Shown: positions 35,362-44,305, numbered from the stretch's first letter. The stretch is DNA of 64,000 nt from Plantibacter sp. ME-Dv--P-122b (GCF_030209375.1 NZ_JARVSC010000006.1:62001-126000); one strand, 5' to 3'. The notes: a model not told the origin generated them from the letters alone. A program made the numbers and translations.

Positions 35362-35398
35362 CGAATGGGGCGGCACCCGGAAGGTGCCGCCCCATTCG
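35362..35398. terminator. Bidirectional terminator after htpX-like
   Basis: A perfect 16-bp stem with the loop CGGAA, between convergent genes. Confidence 0.87.
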
Positions 35399-35416
35399 GC
35401 GTTCAGGCGAGGACCG

Positions 35417-36871
35417 CTACTCGGTCTGCTCGTCGGAGTCGAACGTCACCGTGACCTTGTCGTCGGCGTCGATCGTGATCTTGCCGGGGAAGTTCAGGTA
35501 CGTGTCCCACACCTGCTGACCCGCCACGGCGCTGCCGTACCAGGAGGCGTCGAACGAGCCGTCGATCCGGCCGTCCGAGGTGTAGAAGTAGGAGCCGCTC
35601 TCATCGACCTCGACGGTCGGGGGAGAGGTGAGCGTCCAGGTCACCGGGCCGACACTCGTGAACTGCTTCTGCTGCCAGTCCGGCATGACACCACAGGTGG
35701 TGTCGAGCGTGGTGGCCTCGAGGCACTTCTCGATCATCGCGACGACCTGCTTCGTGACCTCCGTCGTGAGCGCCTCGGTGGCGGTCACGTCGATGTCGAT
35801 GAAGGCGGAACCCTCGCCGGCGCTGTACGAGCTCAGCGTGATGGTCTGGGCATCGCCCTGCAGGAACTTGCTCTCCGGCGGAGCGACCGTGTAGACGGCC
35901 GGGTAGGCGAACAGGCTCTCGTCGGACGCGCCGTCGAAGTTCACGCCGTTGACGCTGAACGCCGTGCCACCGAGACCGGTGTAGACGTTGATGCTGCCGA
36001 CGAGGGAGCTCGCGAGCTTCCACTGGTCGAAGAACAGGAACTGCTTGCCTTCGCTCTCGAGCGTGACCGAGTCCTCGTACTTCTTGCCACCGAGTTCGTA
36101 CGTGACCTGCACGCGCGCCTCGCCGTTGCGGTTGTAGACCCGGCCGACCTCGGGGTTCTTGATGCGCTCGTCGGCGCCCTTGAGGACCTCGTTGGTGAGC
36201 AGCGCGGTCGGCTTGACGGGTTCGGGGGCTGCCGCCTCGGCATCGGGATCGGCCGACGCGGACGGGTCCGGTGTGGCCTCGGGCTCTGCGGACTCGTCGT
36301 CGGTGCTGCCGACGATCGAGGGGTCCGGGGCGACGAGGCTCGTCGCGAGCTTCGCGTCACCGGCGGCGATGGCCTTGAGGTATTCCTCGACCTTCGCCTG
36401 CGGGCCGAACGCCGTGTTGTTCAGCACGCCGACGGTGATGGCGGCGGCGGCGATGAGCACGAGTGCCCCACCGGCGATCGACGACCACAGGATGATCCGC
36501 TTCTTCTGCTTCGGGTCCATCGGCTGCTTCGGGGTGCCGGTCGCGTACGGGTTCTGCGCCGTCGCGTACTGGCCGTTGGGCTGCTGGCCCTGCTGGTACG
36601 GGTTCTGGGCGCCGGGCTGCTGACCGGTCTGCTGCTGACCGTAGGGAGCCGGGGGCGCCTGGTTCGGGGTCTGCTGCTGGCCGGACTGGTACGGGTTGTG
36701 CTGGCCCTGCTGGTACGGGTTCGGCGTCTGCTGCTGGCCGGACTGGTACGGGTTGGGCTGCTGCTGACCCTGCTGGTACGAGGGCTGCTGGTCGCCCTGG
36801 GACGGCTGGTTCGGCTGCTCGCCCGGGTTCGGTCGGCCTGGTTGCTGTGGTGTGGTGTCGTCGTTGCTCAT
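35417..36871 (-). CDS. Q/P-rich membrane protein with extracellular domain
   Basis: About 484 residues: a cytosolic tail of about 110 residues rich in Gln, Pro, Asn, Gly and Tyr with tandem units (NPYQSGQQQTPN twice, many YQQGQ), a basic patch PKQKKR, one membrane helix (ILWSSIAGGALVLIAAAAITVGVL), an NTF2-like first extracellular segment (VEEYLKAIAAGDAKLATSLV), an acidic low-complexity linker, and a C-terminal beta-rich domain with a Cys pair (KCLEATTLDTTCG). Function is unknown. ATG 36871 has GAGGGG about 10 bases upstream. Confidence 0.75.
   Translation of the reverse strand: MSNDDTTPQQPGRPNPGEQPNQPSQGDQQPSYQQGQQQPNPYQSGQQQTPNPYQQGQHNPYQSGQQQTPNQAPPAPYGQQQTGQQPGAQNPYQQGQQPNGQYATAQNPYATGTPKQPMDPKQKKRIILWSSIAGGALVLIAAAAITVGVLNNTAFGPQAKVEEYLKAIAAGDAKLATSLVAPDPSIVGSTDDESAEPEATPDPSASADPDAEAAAPEPVKPTALLTNEVLKGADERIKNPEVGRVYNRNGEARVQVTYELGGKKYEDSVTLESEGKQFLFFDQWKLASSLVGSINVYTGLGGTAFSVNGVNFDGASDESLFAYPAVYTVAPPESKFLQGDAQTITLSSYSAGEGSAFIDIDVTATEALTTEVTKQVVAMIEKCLEATTLDTTCGVMPDWQQKQFTSVGPVTWTLTSPPTVEVDESGSYFYTSDGRIDGSFDASWYGSAVAGQQVWDTYLNFPGKITIDADDKVTVTFDSDEQTE
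36661..36755 (-). repeat. Near-perfect 38-bp direct repeat in the Q-rich region
   Basis: Two 38-base units (36661-36698 and 36718-36755) are 57 bases apart with one mismatch. They encode the repeated NPYQSGQQQTPN peptide. Confidence 0.85.
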
Positions 36872-36909
36872 GGGCGGGTTCCCCTCGTTTCGGACCATGA
36901 AGGTGCTCA

Positions 36910-38256
36910 TCAACTTAGCAGTCGGTGTGCATCCCCTGAGAGTGATTGCGCCTGCTGGGCATGGGGAGTAGTACCCATCTCCAGTGCGGGTGAGCCGGGG
37001 AGGAGCCGGGTGCCGACCGCGTGCGCGAGGGGCGCCGCCAACGTCCCGCGGCCGACGACGACCACCGCGTCGAGTCCTTGCCAGCGGGCCGTCTGGTCGA
37101 GGAGCTCCGCGAGGCGTCCCGCGATCGCGTCATCGGCGACGGGACGAAGCCCTCTGGCGACGCCATCCTGGTGTCCACGCTCGAACCACGCGGACTGGAC
37201 CCGCAGGACCCCGGCCTGACGGTCGCTCTTGAGATCGACGCGCGCGACGATCTCGCCGTCGATGAGCACCGGCAGCACGTAGTAGCCGTAGACGCGCTTG
37301 GGCTCCGGCGTGTAGATCTCGATCCGGTAGTGGAGTCCGAACATGCGCAGGGCGCGTTCGCGGAACCAGACGACGGGGTCGAACGGGCTGAGGAGCGCGG
37401 CCCCCTCGATCCGTCGTGGCCGTCGGGCGTCGCGGTGCAACCACGCCTCCTGCGGCCCGCCGCGTCGGTCCCAGCCGGCCACGGTCACGGGTTCGAGGAC
37501 ACCGGCGTCCACGAGCTCGTCGACCGCTCGGCGGACCGCGGTCTGCGGCTTGATCCGGAAGTAGTCCGCGAGGTCGGCGACGGTCGCGACGCCCTGCGCT
37601 GCCGCTGCCTGCTCGACGAGCGCACGGATCGCGTCGGGCCGGGCGACGTCGAGGTCGAGGAGGTGCTGCGGCAGCACGTGCTCGGCCAGGGCGTACCGGC
37701 GCTCGAACCGGTCGCGACCGGCCGTGACCACCTCGCCATAGAGGAACAGCACCTCCAACGCCCGTTTCACATCGGACCATCCCCACCAGGGTCCGCGTCG
37801 GACGTTCGCATCGTGCTCGATCTCGCTCGCCTTCAGTGGCCCCTCGACGCGCAGGAGCGCTCGCACCCAATCCAACATCTCCGTGTTCTGGCTCGCCCAG
37901 GAGGTCTCGTCGCCGGCCTGCTTCGCGCGGTGCGCGTGCATCCGCCACCGGAACAACGGCCACGAGTCGCGGGGGATGAAGGCCGCCTCATGCGCCCAGT
38001 ACTCGCGGTACGGTGCGTCGGCTCCGAGGGTCAGGCGATCGAGGAGCGTCTTGTCGTACCCGCCGAGCCTCGCGAACAGCGGCAGGTAGTGACTGCGCTC
38101 GAACACGTTGACGGAGTCGATCTGCAGGAGACCCAGGCGATCGATCGTCGATCGCAGGGTGCGGGTACCCGCCGGGGTCGTGCGCTGCGGGGCGCCGAAC
38201 CCTTGCGCACCGAGCGCGATCCGTCGGGCGAGGGCGGGGGTGAGAGAAGCTGACAC
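36910..38256 (-). CDS. YcaQ-like DNA glycosylase (crosslink repair)
   Basis: 448 residues of the HTH_42/YcaQ family. These glycosylases unhook interstrand crosslinks and bulky N7 adducts. The catalytic QxD motif is intact as Q45-I-D47 in LGLLQIDSVNV. Later blocks are REYWAHEAAFIP, the winged helices (IRALVEQAAAAQGVATVADL) and LLSPFDPVVWFRERALRMFG. The GTG start lies exactly 6 bases after TAGCGT (38263-38268), so translation is probably leaderless. Confidence 0.93.
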   Translation of the reverse strand: MSASLTPALARRIALGAQGFGAPQRTTPAGTRTLRSTIDRLGLLQIDSVNVFERSHYLPLFARLGGYDKTLLDRLTLGADAPYREYWAHEAAFIPRDSWPLFRWRMHAHRAKQAGDETSWASQNTEMLDWVRALLRVEGPLKASEIEHDANVRRGPWWGWSDVKRALEVLFLYGEVVTAGRDRFERRYALAEHVLPQHLLDLDVARPDAIRALVEQAAAAQGVATVADLADYFRIKPQTAVRRAVDELVDAGVLEPVTVAGWDRRGGPQEAWLHRDARRPRRIEGAALLSPFDPVVWFRERALRMFGLHYRIEIYTPEPKRVYGYYVLPVLIDGEIVARVDLKSDRQAGVLRVQSAWFERGHQDGVARGLRPVADDAIAGRLAELLDQTARWQGLDAVVVVGRGTLAAPLAHAVGTRLLPGSPALEMGTTPHAQQAQSLSGDAHRLLS

Positions 38257-38262
38257 GGCCCG

Positions 38263-38268
38263 ACGCTA
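38263..38268 (-). promoter_or_regulatory. -10 hexamer, leaderless promoter of the YcaQ-like gene
   Basis: TAGCGT on the minus strand, exactly 6 bases before the GTG start. Confidence 0.6.
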
Positions 38269-38354
38269 GCACCGGCGTCGGACACCCGCCGTAGCCCGGC
38301 GGAAGCGACGCCGCCCACCGGAGTCCGCATGCGCTCACCGGCATGTGCCAGCCC

Positions 38355-38360
38355 TACACT
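38355..38360 (+). promoter_or_regulatory. -10 hexamer, leaderless promoter of the AI-2E gene
   Basis: TACACT ends exactly 6 bases before ATG 38367. Confidence 0.6.
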
Positions 38361-38366
38361 TGAGCA

Positions 38367-39689
38367 ATGGCGGACGACACTCCGAAGACCTGGTGGGGAC
38401 GCTTCCTCCCTGAAGCGGCCTCGCCCGTGCGCGAACCGGACCTGAGCGGGTCGAGCAGCGTCCCGCGCGGCATGCGCGTGGCCGCAGCGTGGTCCTGGCG
38501 GATCCTGCTGGTGGCCGCGGTCGTCGCGCTGCTCGTCTTCCTCGTCGTGCAGCTCCGCCTCATCGTGATCCCGCTGCTCATCGCCGTCCTCGTCTCCGCG
38601 CTGCTGAAACCCCTCGTCGACGTCCTGGTGCGACACCGCTGGCCGAAGGGTCTCGCCATCGCGCTCGCGATGATCGGCACGCTCTCCGTGGTGAGCGGAC
38701 TGATCTTCCTCGCGATCTCGCAGATCACGTCGCAGTTCGCCTCCGTGCAGGCCCGAACCATGACCGCCTACGGCGACTTCAAGGCCTTCCTGCTCGCCAG
38801 CCCGTTGCACGTGACGGAGGCACAGCTCAACGACTTCATCGCCCAGGCGTTCGACTCGCTCCAGCAGGACAGCCAGGTCCTGCTCTCGGGCGCCCTGTCG
38901 ATCGGTTCGACGCTCGGCCATGTCGCGACGGGCGTCTTCCTGACACTCTTCTGTCTGCTGTTCATGCTCATCGACGGCCGGACGATCTGGCGGTGGACCG
39001 TGCGCGTCTTCCCGCAACGGGCACGCCCCGCCGTCGACAGCGCCGGTCGCGCAGGCTGGCGGACGCTCGGCAACTACGTCCGCACGCAGATCCTCGTGGC
39101 CTCGATCGACGCGGTCGGGATCGGACTCGGCGCGTTCTTCCTCGGCGTCCCGCTCGCGATCCCGGTCGCCGTGCTCGTCTTCCTCGGCTCGTTCGTGCCG
39201 ATCGTCGGTGCCGTCGTGACCGGCGCCGTGGCCGTCTTCCTCGCACTCGTCTACAACGGTCCCGTCATCGCGTTGCTCATGCTCGGTGTCGTGCTCCTCG
39301 TCCAGCAGCTCGAGGGGCACGTCCTGCAGCCGCTCATCATGGGTACGGCCGTCAAGGTCCACCCGCTCGCCGTCGTCCTCGCCGTCGCGGGCGGCACGCT
39401 CGTCGCCGGCATCCCCGGGGCCCTGTTCGCGGTGCCCGTGGTGGCCGTGATCAACGTGATGGTCCACACCATCGCCAGCGGCACCTGGCGGACCGGCGGC
39501 AGCGCTCCGCCGGAGCCGGACGTCGACGGCGCCATCTGGCAGACCGTCCCGAGCCCCAGGCGAATCCGTCCGGGCTCCCGCTCGTCCCACGAGCCGCAGG
39601 ATCGCCCAGGCGATCAGGAGCCCCAGCACCCCAGCGAAGACCTCCGAGAGACCTCGTCCCCAGAAAGTCCAGGACCCCGCACACCATGA
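38367..39689 (+). CDS. AI-2E family transporter
   Basis: 440 residues with about eight membrane helices in the PerM/TqsA layout, including ISQITSQFASVQ in the middle loop. Conserved family segments are VPIVGAVVTGAVAVFLAL and EGHVLQPLIMGTAVKVHPLAVVLAVAGG. Family members export small molecules or act as Na+/H+ antiporters; autoinducer-2 transport is not proven here. The stop overlaps ilvA (ATGA). The C-terminal tail is Pro/Ser rich. Confidence 0.9.
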   Translation: MADDTPKTWWGRFLPEAASPVREPDLSGSSSVPRGMRVAAAWSWRILLVAAVVALLVFLVVQLRLIVIPLLIAVLVSALLKPLVDVLVRHRWPKGLAIALAMIGTLSVVSGLIFLAISQITSQFASVQARTMTAYGDFKAFLLASPLHVTEAQLNDFIAQAFDSLQQDSQVLLSGALSIGSTLGHVATGVFLTLFCLLFMLIDGRTIWRWTVRVFPQRARPAVDSAGRAGWRTLGNYVRTQILVASIDAVGIGLGAFFLGVPLAIPVAVLVFLGSFVPIVGAVVTGAVAVFLALVYNGPVIALLMLGVVLLVQQLEGHVLQPLIMGTAVKVHPLAVVLAVAGGTLVAGIPGALFAVPVVAVINVMVHTIASGTWRTGGSAPPEPDVDGAIWQTVPSPRRIRPGSRSSHEPQDRPGDQEPQHPSEDLRETSSPESPGPRTP

Positions 39690-40942
39690 CCGATTCAACG
39701 ACCACCACACCCGTGTTCCCCGGCCCGTCGCTCGCCGCGTTCGAGCGGGCCAGGGACACCCTCGTCGGTACCGTCCAGCGCACGCCGATGGAGAGCTCCC
39801 GCTACCTCGCCGACGTCCTCGGCGTGCCCGTGCACCTCAAGTGCGAGAACCTCCAGCGCACCGGCTCCTACAAGATCCGCGGCGCGTACAACCGCATGTC
39901 CAGCCTGACCCCTGAGGAGCGCGCGCGCGGCGTCGTCGCCGCCTCAGCGGGCAACCACGCGCAGGGCGTCGCCTTCGCCGCCCGTGAGCTCGGCATCACC
40001 GCGACCATCTTCATGCCGGTCGGCGTCCCGCTCCCGAAGCTCGCCGCCACACGCGACTACGGTGCGCACGTCATCCTGCGCGGCCACACGGTGGCGGAAC
40101 CGCTGATCGCCGCCGCCGAGTTCGCCGCGGAGACCGGTGCCATCCTCATCCCGCCGTTCGACCACCCGGACGTCATCACCGGGCAGGGCACGCTCGGGCT
40201 CGAGATCCTCGAGGAGGTCCCCGACGTCGAGACGGTCATCGTGCCGATCGGCGGCGGCGGGCTCATCTCGGGTGTCGCGGGCGTCATGAAGCAACGCGCG
40301 GCCCTCGAAGGGCGCACCATCCGCGTGATCGGCGTCCAGGCGGCGAACGCGGCCGCGTACCCGGTGTCGCTGGAGGCCGGAACCCCGACGACCATCACCG
40401 TGCAGCCGACCATCGCCGACGGCATCGCCGTGGCGCGTCCCGGAGAGCTCAACTTCGAGATGATCAGCGCCCTCGTGGACGAGGTCGTCACCGTCAGCGA
40501 AGACGACCTCGCCCGGGCCATCGTCGTCCTCCTCGAGCGCGCCAAGCTCGTCGTCGAACCTGCCGGAGCAGCCGGTGTCGCGGCGATCCTGGCCGGGAAG
40601 ATCGAGCCGACCGGCACGACGGTCACCATCCTCTCCGGCGGCAACATCGACCCGCTCCTGCTGCAGCGGGTCGTCAGCCACGGCCTCGCGGCGTCGGACC
40701 GCTACCTGACCCTGCGCATCCCGCTTCCCGACCGACCGGGCCAGCTCGCACGGACGGCGGAGCTCGTCGCGCAGGCCAATGCGAACGTCATCGAGGTGCT
40801 GCACACCCGACACGGCCACGGCCTGCAGATCAGCGACGTCGAACTCGAGCTCAGCATCGAGACGCGCGGGCCCGACCACCGCGACCTCGTCGTGCAGACG
40901 CTCCGCGAGGCGGGGTACGACCCGCAGATCGTCGACGACTGA
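39686..40942 (+). CDS. ilvA: Threonine ammonia-lyase
   Basis: Converts threonine to 2-oxobutanoate and ammonia. 418 residues. The PLP Lys is K63 in RTGSYKIRGAYNRM. Other motifs are SAGNHAQGVA and GGGGLISGVAGVM, plus SGGNIDPLLL. One C-terminal ACT-like domain (YLTLRIPLPDRPGQLARTAELVAQ) allows allosteric control. One ACT unit rather than two fits the shorter actinobacterial/catabolic form. It overlaps the transporter by 4 bases, and ends at a strong hairpin. Confidence 0.95.
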   Translation: MTDSTTTTPVFPGPSLAAFERARDTLVGTVQRTPMESSRYLADVLGVPVHLKCENLQRTGSYKIRGAYNRMSSLTPEERARGVVAASAGNHAQGVAFAARELGITATIFMPVGVPLPKLAATRDYGAHVILRGHTVAEPLIAAAEFAAETGAILIPPFDHPDVITGQGTLGLEILEEVPDVETVIVPIGGGGLISGVAGVMKQRAALEGRTIRVIGVQAANAAAYPVSLEAGTPTTITVQPTIADGIAVARPGELNFEMISALVDEVVTVSEDDLARAIVVLLERAKLVVEPAGAAGVAAILAGKIEPTGTTVTILSGGNIDPLLLQRVVSHGLAASDRYLTLRIPLPDRPGQLARTAELVAQANANVIEVLHTRHGHGLQISDVELELSIETRGPDHRDLVVQTLREAGYDPQIVDD

Positions 40943-40962
40943 TCCGACTGACGGAACGCAGC

Positions 40963-40989
40963 AGGGCCCCGCCGTATCGGCGGGGCCCT
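40963..40989 (+). terminator. Terminator of ilvA
   Basis: A 12-bp GC-rich perfect stem with a 3-base loop, between the ilvA and greA ends. Confidence 0.8.
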
Positions 40990-41028
40990 TCGTGCGTCTG
41001 CTCGGTCGCGGGGACGCGACCTGCTGGA

Positions 41029-41520
41029 TCAGGAACCGGTGTAGGTCTCCACCGCGCTGATCGACACGGTGATCTGCTTGCCGTTCGGCGCCTCGTAGGT
41101 GGTCGAGTCGCCGATCTTCAGACCGAGGATGGCGGCGCCGAGCGGGCTGCCCTCGCTGTAGACGTCGAGGTCGGTGTTGCCCGCGATCTCGCGGCTGCCG
41201 AGCAGGAAGCGCTCCTCGCCGCCCGCGACGACGGCCGTGATGACGGTGCCGGACTCCACGACGCCGTTGGACTGCGGTGCCTCGCTCACCTTGGCGTCGC
41301 GCAGCATCTGCGTGAGCGTCCGGATACGGGCCTCCTGCTTGCCCTGCTCGTCCTTCGCGGCGTGGTAGCCGCCGTTCTCCTTGAGGTCGCCCTCTTCACG
41401 AGCCGCTTCGATGCGCTTGGCGATCTCCTCGCGGCCCGTCGTGCTGAGGTGTTCGAGTTCCGCCTGCAGCCGGTCGAAGGCCTGCTGGGTGAGGAACGTC
41501 TCCTGGATCTGCTCGGACAC
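41029..41520 (-). CDS. greA: Transcription elongation factor GreA
   Basis: Stimulates RNA polymerase to cleave backtracked transcripts. 163 residues: an N-terminal coiled coil (FDRLQAELEHLSTTGREEIA) with the tip acidic residues in EEGDLKENGGYHAAKDEQG, and the C-terminal FKBP-like domain ending with SPLGAAILGLKIGDSTTYEAP. The GTG at 41520 has AAGGAG 8 bases upstream. The in-frame extension upstream has no family match. The message has a leader of about 97 bases containing a strong hairpin. Confidence 0.96.
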   Translation of the reverse strand: MSEQIQETFLTQQAFDRLQAELEHLSTTGREEIAKRIEAAREEGDLKENGGYHAAKDEQGKQEARIRTLTQMLRDAKVSEAPQSNGVVESGTVITAVVAGGEERFLLGSREIAGNTDLDVYSEGSPLGAAILGLKIGDSTTYEAPNGKQITVSISAVETYTGS

Positions 41521-41581
41521 GATGGAACTCCTTTGCATGGTGGGTCCGCACACGACGGCCGAAACGCCCGTCATATGCCAG

Positions 41582-41606
41582 ACGCCCCGGCGGAATGCCG
41601 GGGCGT
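41582..41606 (-). promoter_or_regulatory. Hairpin in the greA leader
   Basis: A perfect 10-bp stem ACGCCCCGGC / GCCGGGGCGT with a 5-base loop lies inside the predicted greA leader, about 60 bases before the start. It could pause or attenuate transcription. Confidence 0.55.
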
Positions 41607-41623
41607 ATGAAGTACTGCCTTCG

Positions 41624-41629
41624 AGTATC
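41624..41629 (-). promoter_or_regulatory. -10 hexamer of the greA promoter
   Basis: GATACT on the minus strand; transcription would begin near 41617. Confidence 0.5.
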
Positions 41630-41676
41630 GCACGATCGGTGCGGGAGTGCGGCGCACGCGCCGACGCCGTCACTGG

Positions 41677-42111
41677 TCAGGAGCGGTGCTCGACCACCCA
41701 GCAGGTGTCGACGACACCGGTGTTGCTGAGCTCCGTGGTGCGGACGCTCTCCGTGAAGGTGCGGGTGCGCTGCTCGGACGGCGGCAGCTCGACGACCTTC
41801 CAACCGACAACCGCGAACTGCTCGTTGAGCGCCTGGACCGAGCACGCCATGGGGGTGTCCTGCGGACCGGTGACCTCGAAGGACACGCTGACCATCGTGT
41901 CGTCGACGATCTCGTGCGCCGTGTTGCGCGACTCGATGCTCGGCCGACTGCCGTCGAGACCGGCCCACACGACCCACGCGATGAAGACGACGGCGAACGC
42001 TGCGGCGGCCAGCCAGATGAGGCGGCGGTCGCGGGCGCGGTTGCCAGGGGTGCGTCCGTATCGCGCCGCGATGGCGTCCTGGGGGCCGGCATCCTGCAGG
42101 GGAGAGGTCAC
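41677..42111 (-). CDS. DUF4307 membrane protein
   Basis: 144 residues: an N-terminal cytosolic segment with RYGRTPGNRARDRR, one membrane helix (LIWLAAAAFAVVFIAWVVWAG) and an extracellular beta domain with two Cys (MACSVQAL and VDTCWVVEH) that may form a disulfide. It belongs to DUF4307, always next to greA and mca in actinobacteria. The GTG has GGAG 8 bases upstream. Function is unknown. Confidence 0.9.
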   Translation of the reverse strand: MTSPLQDAGPQDAIAARYGRTPGNRARDRRLIWLAAAAFAVVFIAWVVWAGLDGSRPSIESRNTAHEIVDDTMVSVSFEVTGPQDTPMACSVQALNEQFAVVGWKVVELPPSEQRTRTFTESVRTTELSNTGVVDTCWVVEHRS

Positions 42112-42279
42112 GTCACGGGCTCCGGTTCGAACGGTTAAGCTGGACCAGGAGTGCGAGACGCCTCGAGGTCGACACCTCAAGCGTATTGCCTCTTCCTGGA
42201 TGCGGAGTCCCGACCGCGTCGTCACGTCCCGAGTCGCGAAGCGGTCCCCTCGCGCAGACCAGCCGGAAGGCGGAGCACC

Positions 42280-43155
42280 ATGACCATGAGACTGCTCGCC
42301 GTGCACGCGCACCCCGACGACGAGTCGAGCAAGGGAGCGGCGACCCTCGCGCACTACCGGAGCCTCGGCGCCGAGGTCATGGTCGTCAGCTGCACGGGTG
42401 GCGAACGCGGCGACCTCCAGAACCCGGGCCTCGCCGACGTCGCGATGATCGAGCGCGACCTCCCCGGCTACCGTCGCCTCGAGATGGCCGCGGCGCAGGA
42501 GATCCTCGACATCGAGCACCGGTGGCTCGGCTATCAGGACAGCGGGATGGCCCGCGACGACGGTACGGTCCCACCCGCGAGCTTCGCCGACATCCCCCTC
42601 GAGGTCTCGACCGGTGTGCTCGTGCGCATCGTCCGCTCCTTCCGACCGCAGGTCATCGTCACCTACGACGAGAACGGGGGCTACCCGCACCCCGACCACA
42701 TCCGGTGCCACGAGGTGAGCGTCGCCGCGTTCGAAGCGGCGGCCGACCCTGCCCGCTATCCCGAAGCGGGCGAGCCCTGGCGCGTCGACAAGCTCTACTA
42801 CGACCGCTCGTTCAGCCCCGCCCGGCTCGAAGCCGTGTACGCCTACCTGCTGGAGCACCACCCCGACGACCCGGCGGTCGAGCGACTGGCCGAGATGCGC
42901 GAGTGGATGGCCGGCCGGCCGGATCTCGCGACGACGCACGTGCGCGTCGGTGACTTCTTCGAGGCGCGCGACGCTGCGCTCCGGGCGCACGGCAGCCAGG
43001 TGCCACCCGACTCGCCGTTCTTCTTCTGGCCCAACGACGTCCTCCGTGCCGCATGGCCGTTCGAGGACTACCAACTGGTCACGTCGCACGTCGCGTCGAC
43101 CACCCCAGAGTCGGAGCTGTTCGACGGCATCGACACCAGCGAAGGAACCGCATGA
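42280..43155 (+). CDS. mca: Mycothiol S-conjugate amidase
   Basis: Cleaves mycothiol adducts so that toxins leave as mercapturic acids. 291 residues of the LmbE/PIG-L zinc fold. The zinc motif is AHPDDE at 10-15, followed by SCTGGERGDLQNP, YDENGGYPHPDH (third ligand His) and, near the end, FFFWPNDVLRAAWPFEDYQL. The last block distinguishes Mca from MshB. The ATG has GGAAGG 9 bases upstream. It implies a mycothiol-based redox system. It overlaps the next gene by 4 bases. Confidence 0.95.
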   Translation: MTMRLLAVHAHPDDESSKGAATLAHYRSLGAEVMVVSCTGGERGDLQNPGLADVAMIERDLPGYRRLEMAAAQEILDIEHRWLGYQDSGMARDDGTVPPASFADIPLEVSTGVLVRIVRSFRPQVIVTYDENGGYPHPDHIRCHEVSVAAFEAAADPARYPEAGEPWRVDKLYYDRSFSPARLEAVYAYLLEHHPDDPAVERLAEMREWMAGRPDLATTHVRVGDFFEARDAALRAHGSQVPPDSPFFFWPNDVLRAAWPFEDYQLVTSHVASTTPESELFDGIDTSEGTA

Positions 43156-43475
43156 TGCACCACCTGTTCACCGAGGTCCTGTTGGCGGTCACGCCGTCGC
43201 CGTCGCCCTCGCCGGCGTTCGACGAGAACCAGGTGACGCCGGGACCGTGGGGCTTCGTGATCACCTTCGCCATCGCCGGCATCGTCGTCTTCCTCGTCAT
43301 CGACATGGTGCGTCGCGTGCGTCGGGTCAACTACCGCGCGGAGATCGACGAGCGGCTCCAGGCCGAGGTCGCCGAGCGGGCAGCGGCGGACCGAGCGGGG
43401 AGCGACACCGGTGAGGCGGGCCCCGCAGGCATCGAGAACGACCCTCGTCCGCCGTCGGACCAGCCGACCCGCTGA
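43152..43475 (+). CDS. Small single-helix membrane protein downstream of mca
   Basis: 107 residues: a short extracellular segment with TPSPSPSPAF, one membrane helix (WGFVITFAIAGIVVFLVIDMV), then a cytosolic basic-acidic tail (RRVRRVNYRAEIDERLQAEVAERAA). It corresponds by position to M. tuberculosis Rv1083. It starts in an ATGA overlap with mca, so the two are co-translated. Function is unknown. Confidence 0.85.
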   Translation: MMHHLFTEVLLAVTPSPSPSPAFDENQVTPGPWGFVITFAIAGIVVFLVIDMVRRVRRVNYRAEIDERLQAEVAERAAADRAGSDTGEAGPAGIENDPRPPSDQPTR

Positions 43476-43518
43476 CACCACCACCGCGACGCCTCGCCGC
43501 TCGGTGGGCGGCCGGTCG

Positions 43519-44235
43519 TCAGCGGTTGTAGACCGGGTCGATCGCGATCAGCAGGATCCCGGTCCAGTGGCAGAGGAACGCGAGCACCGTGCACAGGTGG
43601 AAGAGCTCGTGGAACCCGAACCGCCCCGGCCAGGGGTTCGGTCGCTTCATCGCGTACATGACCGCGCCGACCGTGTAGAACAGACCACCGGCGGCGACGA
43701 GCACCATCGTCGCGAAGTTGCCGCGGGCGATGTCGCCGAGGTACGCGACCGCACCCCATCCGAGCGCCAGGTAGAGCGGGACGTAGAGCCACCGCGGGGC
43801 GTTGATCCAGAACACGCGGAAGCCGATGCCGAGGAGCGCGCCGCCCCAGACGAGCACGAGCAGGAGGTTGCCCTGCGCCGGTGGCAGTGCGAGCACGGCG
43901 AGCGGCGTGTAGGTGCCGGCGATCAACAGGAAGATGTTGGCGTGGTCGATCCGCTTGAGGAGGAGCTTGACCGAGGGGCGCCAGGAGAACCGGTGGTACA
44001 GCGCCGAGTTCCCGAAGAGCAGCATCGACGTGAGCACGAACACCGTCGAACTCCACTTCGCGGCCGCACCCTGTGCGAGCACGACGAGGACGATCCCGGC
44101 GACGATCGAGATGGGGAAGATCCCGGCGTGCAGCCATCCGCGCCAGGTCGGTTTGACCTCCTCCGGTGCGGCGGCATCGTCGGCTGCGACCTCGAGCAAC
44201 GGCAGCTTCGGCAGCTCGGGGTCTCCACTCGTCAT
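43519..44235 (-). CDS. Hemolysin III / PAQR family membrane protein
   Basis: 238 residues with seven membrane helices. The PAQR-type metal ligands are in NSALYHRFSW and in HELFHLCTVLAFLCHW near the C-terminus. Despite the name, haemolysis is not established for most members; a ceramidase-like hydrolase fold is suggested for the superfamily. The N-terminus adds about 30 acidic cytosolic residues. The ATG lies exactly 6 bases after TATCCT (44242-44247), a leaderless arrangement. Confidence 0.92.
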   Translation of the reverse strand: MTSGDPELPKLPLLEVAADDAAAPEEVKPTWRGWLHAGIFPISIVAGIVLVVLAQGAAAKWSSTVFVLTSMLLFGNSALYHRFSWRPSVKLLLKRIDHANIFLLIAGTYTPLAVLALPPAQGNLLLVLVWGGALLGIGFRVFWINAPRWLYVPLYLALGWGAVAYLGDIARGNFATMVLVAAGGLFYTVGAVMYAMKRPNPWPGRFGFHELFHLCTVLAFLCHWTGILLIAIDPVYNR

Positions 44236-44241
44236 GGGTCC

Positions 44242-44247
44242 AGGATA
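44242..44247 (-). promoter_or_regulatory. -10 hexamer, leaderless promoter of the hemolysin III gene
   Basis: TATCCT on the minus strand, exactly 6 bases before the ATG. Confidence 0.58.
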
Positions 44248-44293
44248 CGGGGTGGCGCGGAACGCGTACTGGGAGCGATGCAGGAAACTGCAC

Positions 44294-44299
44294 TAGCGT
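44294..44299 (+). promoter_or_regulatory. -10 hexamer, leaderless Z-prenyl synthase promoter
   Basis: TAGCGT ends exactly 6 bases before GTG 44306, which decides for GTG over the ATG three bases later. Confidence 0.58.
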
Positions 44300-44305
44300 T
44301 GCAGG

